The notes beneath the pieces are model-generated. The model did no database searches. It was not told the origin of the DNA and saw only the letters and a list, made by a program, of their open reading frames with translations. A stretch of 64,000 bases of DNA. It comes from Pseudomonas anatoliensis. GTDB lineage: Bacteria; Pseudomonadota; Gammaproteobacteria; Pseudomonadales; Pseudomonadaceae. Below, piece after piece: positions 60,819 to 64,000 of the stretch. Numbering within the stretch: the first letter of the stretch is position 1; every line of letters starts with the position of its first letter. The stretch covers positions 20,806 through 84,805 of the forward strand of contig NZ_JACVHC010000010.1 in assembly GCF_017976235.1 (NCBI RefSeq), given 5' to 3'. The position numbers and the translations under genes are program-made.

Positions 60819-61395
60819 ATGAACGCAGTCACGTACCTATTCAAAAGCGCCTTCGCCGCGCACATCGGACGATCACCAACCTACCTGACCGGGCGTAAGG
60901 AAACCGGCCGGCAGGTCCTGTCTCCCCATTCGCAAGCAGGTCGATGTTCCGGCCACCGAAGCGTTGATCCGCCATACCGCCGACCCAAGCAAGGCTGCCG
61001 TCGCCGCTCGCCACCAACAGGAGCGGCTGCAGCGTGATGTTTACAGCCAAGTCGCAGTGCAATCCGAGCCTACTACCATGGCTGCGCCGTCGCTTGTGGA
61101 TCTAGCCCAGGGGCAGTCTGTTGGCTTTCAAAAGGCATGTGCACATCGCGAGCATTACCTGGCGCATATGGCAGAGGTCGAACTTCGAAAAGCGCAGGGA
61201 GAACTCGTGGATATCAGTTTCGTGCAGAAGGCTGTTTGTGAAGCGGCACGTTCGCTCAATCATTTGTTGATAACCCTTTCGCCGCAATTGGCGCCCCAGT
61301 TAGCTGCCTTGTCGGCCCCATGGGAGATTGAGCGCCAACGGCTCAATGAGGCAACCGAGATATCCCGCGACGACTTCGGGATGTCTTTGGAGTAA
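60819..61395 (+). pseudogene. Frameshifted small-terminase-like phage gene
   Basis: Frame one from the ATG at 60819 reads KSAFAAHIGRSPTYLTGRKETGRQVLSP, an HTH start like phage DNA-packaging proteins. After a CCCC run at 60924-60927 the expected continuation (RKQVDVPATEALIRHTADPSKAAVAARHQQERLQRDVYS...) is found in the +1 frame and runs to the stop at 61395. Frame one instead continues as unrelated residues to a stop at 61037. Restoring one base would give about 190 residues. The C-terminal part (VELRKAQGELVDISFVQKAVCEAARSLNHLL) is typical of small terminase subunits. No large terminase gene follows. Confidence 0.6.
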
Positions 61396-61734
61396 TCAAC
61401 AACGCGCCACGGTGTGGTTGGGTATGTAGCGCAAAGCGATTCTTGCCCCGCACCGATGTTCGGGACGGAAGAGCGACAGCTTATGGAGGTTTCAATCATT
61501 GGAATCCTGGAAGCGTTTTTCAGAAAAAAACCTCAAATCCTCCAGCACGTCTGTGGCCGGTTTTCACTCATTTACCGTCAGCAAATCAGACAGGTCTCAT
61601 ATCACGAGGTAAGTGTCTTAAAGAGAATTCTCATTTCCCACGGACTCCGTTTACGAACGGTAGGTTCTGGTTGGCTTAAAAGCATGTCGCAACGACGACA
61701 TTGAATGCAACCTGACGAAATGAAGGTAGGGCAC
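61396..61734. other. Gene-poor junction between prophage remnant and adhesin gene
   Basis: About 340 bases with no convincing gene. It contains a copy of the sequence at 60762-60795 (TTTCAATCATT then GGAATCCTGGAAG) at 61490-61515, and the promoter and leader of the adhesin gene must lie here. Confidence 0.5.
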
Positions 61735-64000
61735 GTGACTCGTAATGTAGTGAGCATTGCAGTGGTAGATCGCAAGACGATCATTCAGGCGCAGGAGCTT
61801 CGAGCCTCGACGCATGGTGAGCCACTCCGAATCAAAGCAGTTGAAGGTGGCAAGTATATTCTCGTCGAAGGAGAAACAGACTTTGCTCCGGAAAACATCA
61901 CCGTAAAGCGTGTTGGTAAAGACTTGTACCTGAGTCTGGAGGGCACTGAGCTTGATCAGCCGCAGCTGATTATTGAAGGCTTTTATGACACCTCAGGTCA
62001 GGTTGTCGGTATGGCTGAAAACGGCACCTACTACCCTTATGTTGCATCCGATGCTGAGCACGATCACGAAGTTGCATTCCTAATGGAAGATGTAGCTTCG
62101 CCTCAGGTTCTAGGCGTTGAAGGGCTCAAGGGCTTCGGGCATGATCTAGTGGCGATGGCCGGGGCGGGCTTCTTGGTGCCGAGTTTGCTTGGTTTGGGAG
62201 CGTTGGGTCTTGTTGGTGTCGGCGTCGCCGCTTCGCGCGATAAAGGCGGCTCCAGTAAGCACGACCATGTTGCGCAAATCGATCCAGTATCTGGGCAGCA
62301 GCCAGAGATTGGTAATGTCACCGACAACGTCGGCGATAAGCAGGGCATCCTTTTGCCGGGTGAAACTACAGACGACACGACTCCTACGTTTAGTGGTACC
62401 GGAGACCCAGGGTCTGAGCTGAAGGTCAAAGATAACGGCAAAGAAATCGGAACAGTGATTGTAGACGAGAATGGTAACTGGGAATTCACTCCCGACATCC
62501 CTCTCGAAGACGGCCAGCATTTGATTGTTGTCGTGCCGCCAAAAGGAGGCGAGCCATCGGAAGGTTTTGACTTGGTAGTCGATACCAAGGCCCCCTCCCA
62601 AGTAATTATCGATAGCATCACTGATGATGTTGGCGAGAAGGTCGGCGTGATTGCCAACAATGGCGAGACAGATGACTCAACGCCTACACTCAATGGTCGT
62701 GCGGAAGCTGGCAGTCTAGTTTCGATATTCAATCACGGACAGTTGCTGGGCACCGTAAGGGTTGACGCCGATGGTTATTGGCAGTTCACACCTAGTGCTT
62801 TGGCTGACGGTGAGTACGTGTTTACTGCACACGCTACTGATGCAGCAGGTAACATTGGACTGCTATCCCCTCCTTATGTCATCACTATTGATACGTTAGC
62901 TCCTGAAAAACCAGAGCTTGGCGGTGACGGTCATGGCATTAGCGATGTACTGGACGATGTAGGAGTAATTCAAGGGTCAATCACTAACGGTGGCGTTACT
63001 GATGACTCGACGCCGACGCTTATCGGCAAAGGTGATCCTGGTGATACCGTCACAGTCATAGACAACGGCAAAGAAATCGGCAAAGTTGTAGTCGATGAAA
63101 AAGGAGAGTGGGCTTTTACCCCGGCTACTGATTTGACTGAGGGTGAGCACAGCATGACAGTGATTTACACTGATCCTGCAGGTAACAGCTCTGCACCGTC
63201 TGATCCATGGGTAATTAACGTTGACACTACCGCACCGATCAATCTAGGTGTAGAGAGTGCCATTGATGATGTTGGTCCAATTATCGGTCCAATCAAGGAT
63301 GGTGATACTACTGATGACAACCAGCCCACCTTGGGCGGCTCTAGCGAACCAGGTGCTACGGTGATCATCATTGACAATGGTAGTGTCATCGGTGAAACGG
63401 TAGCTGATGATAAGGGACAATGGTCATTCACACCAGAACAAGCCTTGGAAGACGGTGAGCACGGTTTTACCGTAGTTATCACTGATCCTGCTGGGAATAG
63501 CTCTGCGGAGTCCGATCCTTATGTAGTGAACGTCGATACCACCGCACCTGACAAGCCGAGCATCGAGTCGGTGTATGACGATCAGGGTGATGTGCAAGGT
63601 AACCTGACTTCCGGTGATGTCACCGACGACAGCAAGCCAACCCTTAGTGGTAAAGCTGAAGCCAATGGCACCGTAATCATTTACGACAAGAATGTCGAAA
63701 TCGGCCGTGCGCCGGTGGATGATAAAGGCGAGTGGACATTTACTCCCAATACACCGTTGAGCAGCGGTGGCCATAACCTGAGCGTTGCAGCATTCGACAG
63801 AGCAGGCAACGTCAGTGAAATGTCCGATAAGTTTGCGCTGATCGTGACCGCTGATGGCGCACCTGCGGCGCCAGCCATCACTGCGGTGAAAGATGACGTG
63901 GGCGCGATTACCGGCGAACTGCAAAAGAACGCGGTGACCGACGATGCTCGTCCGACTGTGGAAGGTACAGCGGAAGCGGGGGCCATCGTGTCCGTTTACA
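61735..64000 (+). CDS. Large Bap/LapF-type adhesin, N-terminal part (runs off the window)
   Basis: An open frame from the GTG at 61735, supported by AGGTAGGG eight bases upstream, to the window end; in-frame ATGs at 61705 and 61720 lack a ribosome site. Residues about 1-130 (TRNVVSIAVVDRKTIIQAQEL..., LDQPQLIIEGFYDTSGQVVGMAENGTYYPYV) resemble the prefix domain of BapA/LapF proteins. A hydrophobic stretch follows (about 145-166, FLVPSLLGLGALGLVGVGVAA) and then Ig-like repeats of about 101-111 residues begin near 62308, 62612, 62945, 63259, 63572 and 63887. Each has a TDDxxPTLxGxAxPG...IGxxxVDxxGxWxFTP...DxAGNxS core. It is surface-exposed, probably exported by a type I system, and mediates biofilm adhesion. 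Full length unknown. Confidence 0.88.
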   Translation, partial: MTRNVVSIAVVDRKTIIQAQELRASTHGEPLRIKAVEGGKYILVEGETDFAPENITVKRVGKDLYLSLEGTELDQPQLIIEGFYDTSGQVVGMAENGTYYPYVASDAEHDHEVAFLMEDVASPQVLGVEGLKGFGHDLVAMAGAGFLVPSLLGLGALGLVGVGVAASRDKGGSSKHDHVAQIDPVSGQQPEIGNVTDNVGDKQGILLPGETTDDTTPTFSGTGDPGSELKVKDNGKEIGTVIVDENGNWEFTPDIPLEDGQHLIVVVPPKGGEPSEGFDLVVDTKAPSQVIIDSITDDVGEKVGVIANNGETDDSTPTLNGRAEAGSLVSIFNHGQLLGTVRVDADGYWQFTPSALADGEYVFTAHATDAAGNIGLLSPPYVITIDTLAPEKPELGGDGHGISDVLDDVGVIQGSITNGGVTDDSTPTLIGKGDPGDTVTVIDNGKEIGKVVVDEKGEWAFTPATDLTEGEHSMTVIYTDPAGNSSAPSDPWVINVDTTAPINLGVESAIDDVGPIIGPIKDGDTTDDNQPTLGGSSEPGATVIIIDNGSVIGETVADDKGQWSFTPEQALEDGEHGFTVVITDPAGNSSAESDPYVVNVDTTAPDKPSIESVYDDQGDVQGNLTSGDVTDDSKPTLSGKAEANGTVIIYDKNVEIGRAPVDDKGEWTFTPNTPLSSGGHNLSVAAFDRAGNVSEMSDKFALIVTADGAPAAPAITAVKDDVGAITGELQKNAVTDDARPTVEGTAEAGAIVSVY

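Noticed and set aside
61414..61704. 96-codon frame between prophage remnant and adhesin
   Set aside because: No recognisable family or ribosome site; part repeats a sequence found upstream of the packaging gene, so it is more likely decayed phage DNA.

Overview
The window looks like chromosome from a fluorescent Pseudomonas (P. fluorescens group). Support comes from the high G+C coding style, the typical REP/REPIN repeats of that group (for example 2384-2461, 11261-11340, 21106-21607), DUF6124 paralogues with a structured leader, and many families at home in this genus. I had no database, so the species is not resolved.

Layout. 1-7700: a DUF2798 membrane protein, a PoxB-like thiamine-diphosphate enzyme, a DUF72 protein, a large cytoplasmic protein of unknown function and an MHS-type permease. 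7874-11113: a tightly overlapping phnD-C-E-E ABC importer operon (phosphonate/phosphite or, as some Pseudomonas relatives are named, putative selenate). 11347-18510: RidA and its divergent LysR gene, a radical SAM protein, a GlxA-type regulator, a nitrilase-family amidohydrolase, two DUF6124 proteins behind a C4-like RNA element, and an exported alpha/beta hydrolase. 18829-24409: tRNA-Gln, rlhA, a tandem REPIN array, a second RidA protein, a secreted cupin and several small genes.

24697-32727 is an orphan type VI secretion island: VgrG with a C-terminal transthyretin-like domain, a phospholipase D effector with two HKD motifs, and three tandem Sel1-like periplasmic immunity paralogues. The order matches the P. 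aeruginosa vgrG5-pldB-PA5088/5087/5086 locus. 33075-34971 is a three-gene membrane/stress operon (YqjD/YqjE/DUF3618-like).

35631-52289 (minus strand) is a complete Wzx/Wzy-dependent exopolysaccharide operon. In transcription order it holds rfaH-like, outer-membrane beta-barrel, short OPX/Wza-like, Wzc tyrosine kinase, WcaJ-type initiating transferase, UDP-glucose dehydrogenase, WecG/TagA transferase, two GT4, Wzy, GT2, Wzx, GalE and GH16 hydrolase. A candidate ops element (GCGGTAGC) sits in the leader at 52524-52531, so the RfaH-like protein may antiterminate its own operon. A divergent UDP-glucuronate 4-epimerase gene (53051) could turn the dehydrogenase product into UDP-galacturonate.

54048-58787: a DMT exporter, two DHA1 efflux permeases and a LysR regulator divergent from the second. 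58900-61400 is a decayed prophage piece (VapE C-terminus, Q-like antiterminator, holin, frameshifted small-terminase-like gene). It abuts the 5' part of a giant Bap/LapF-type adhesin gene (61735 onward) made of Ig-like repeats, which runs off the right edge.
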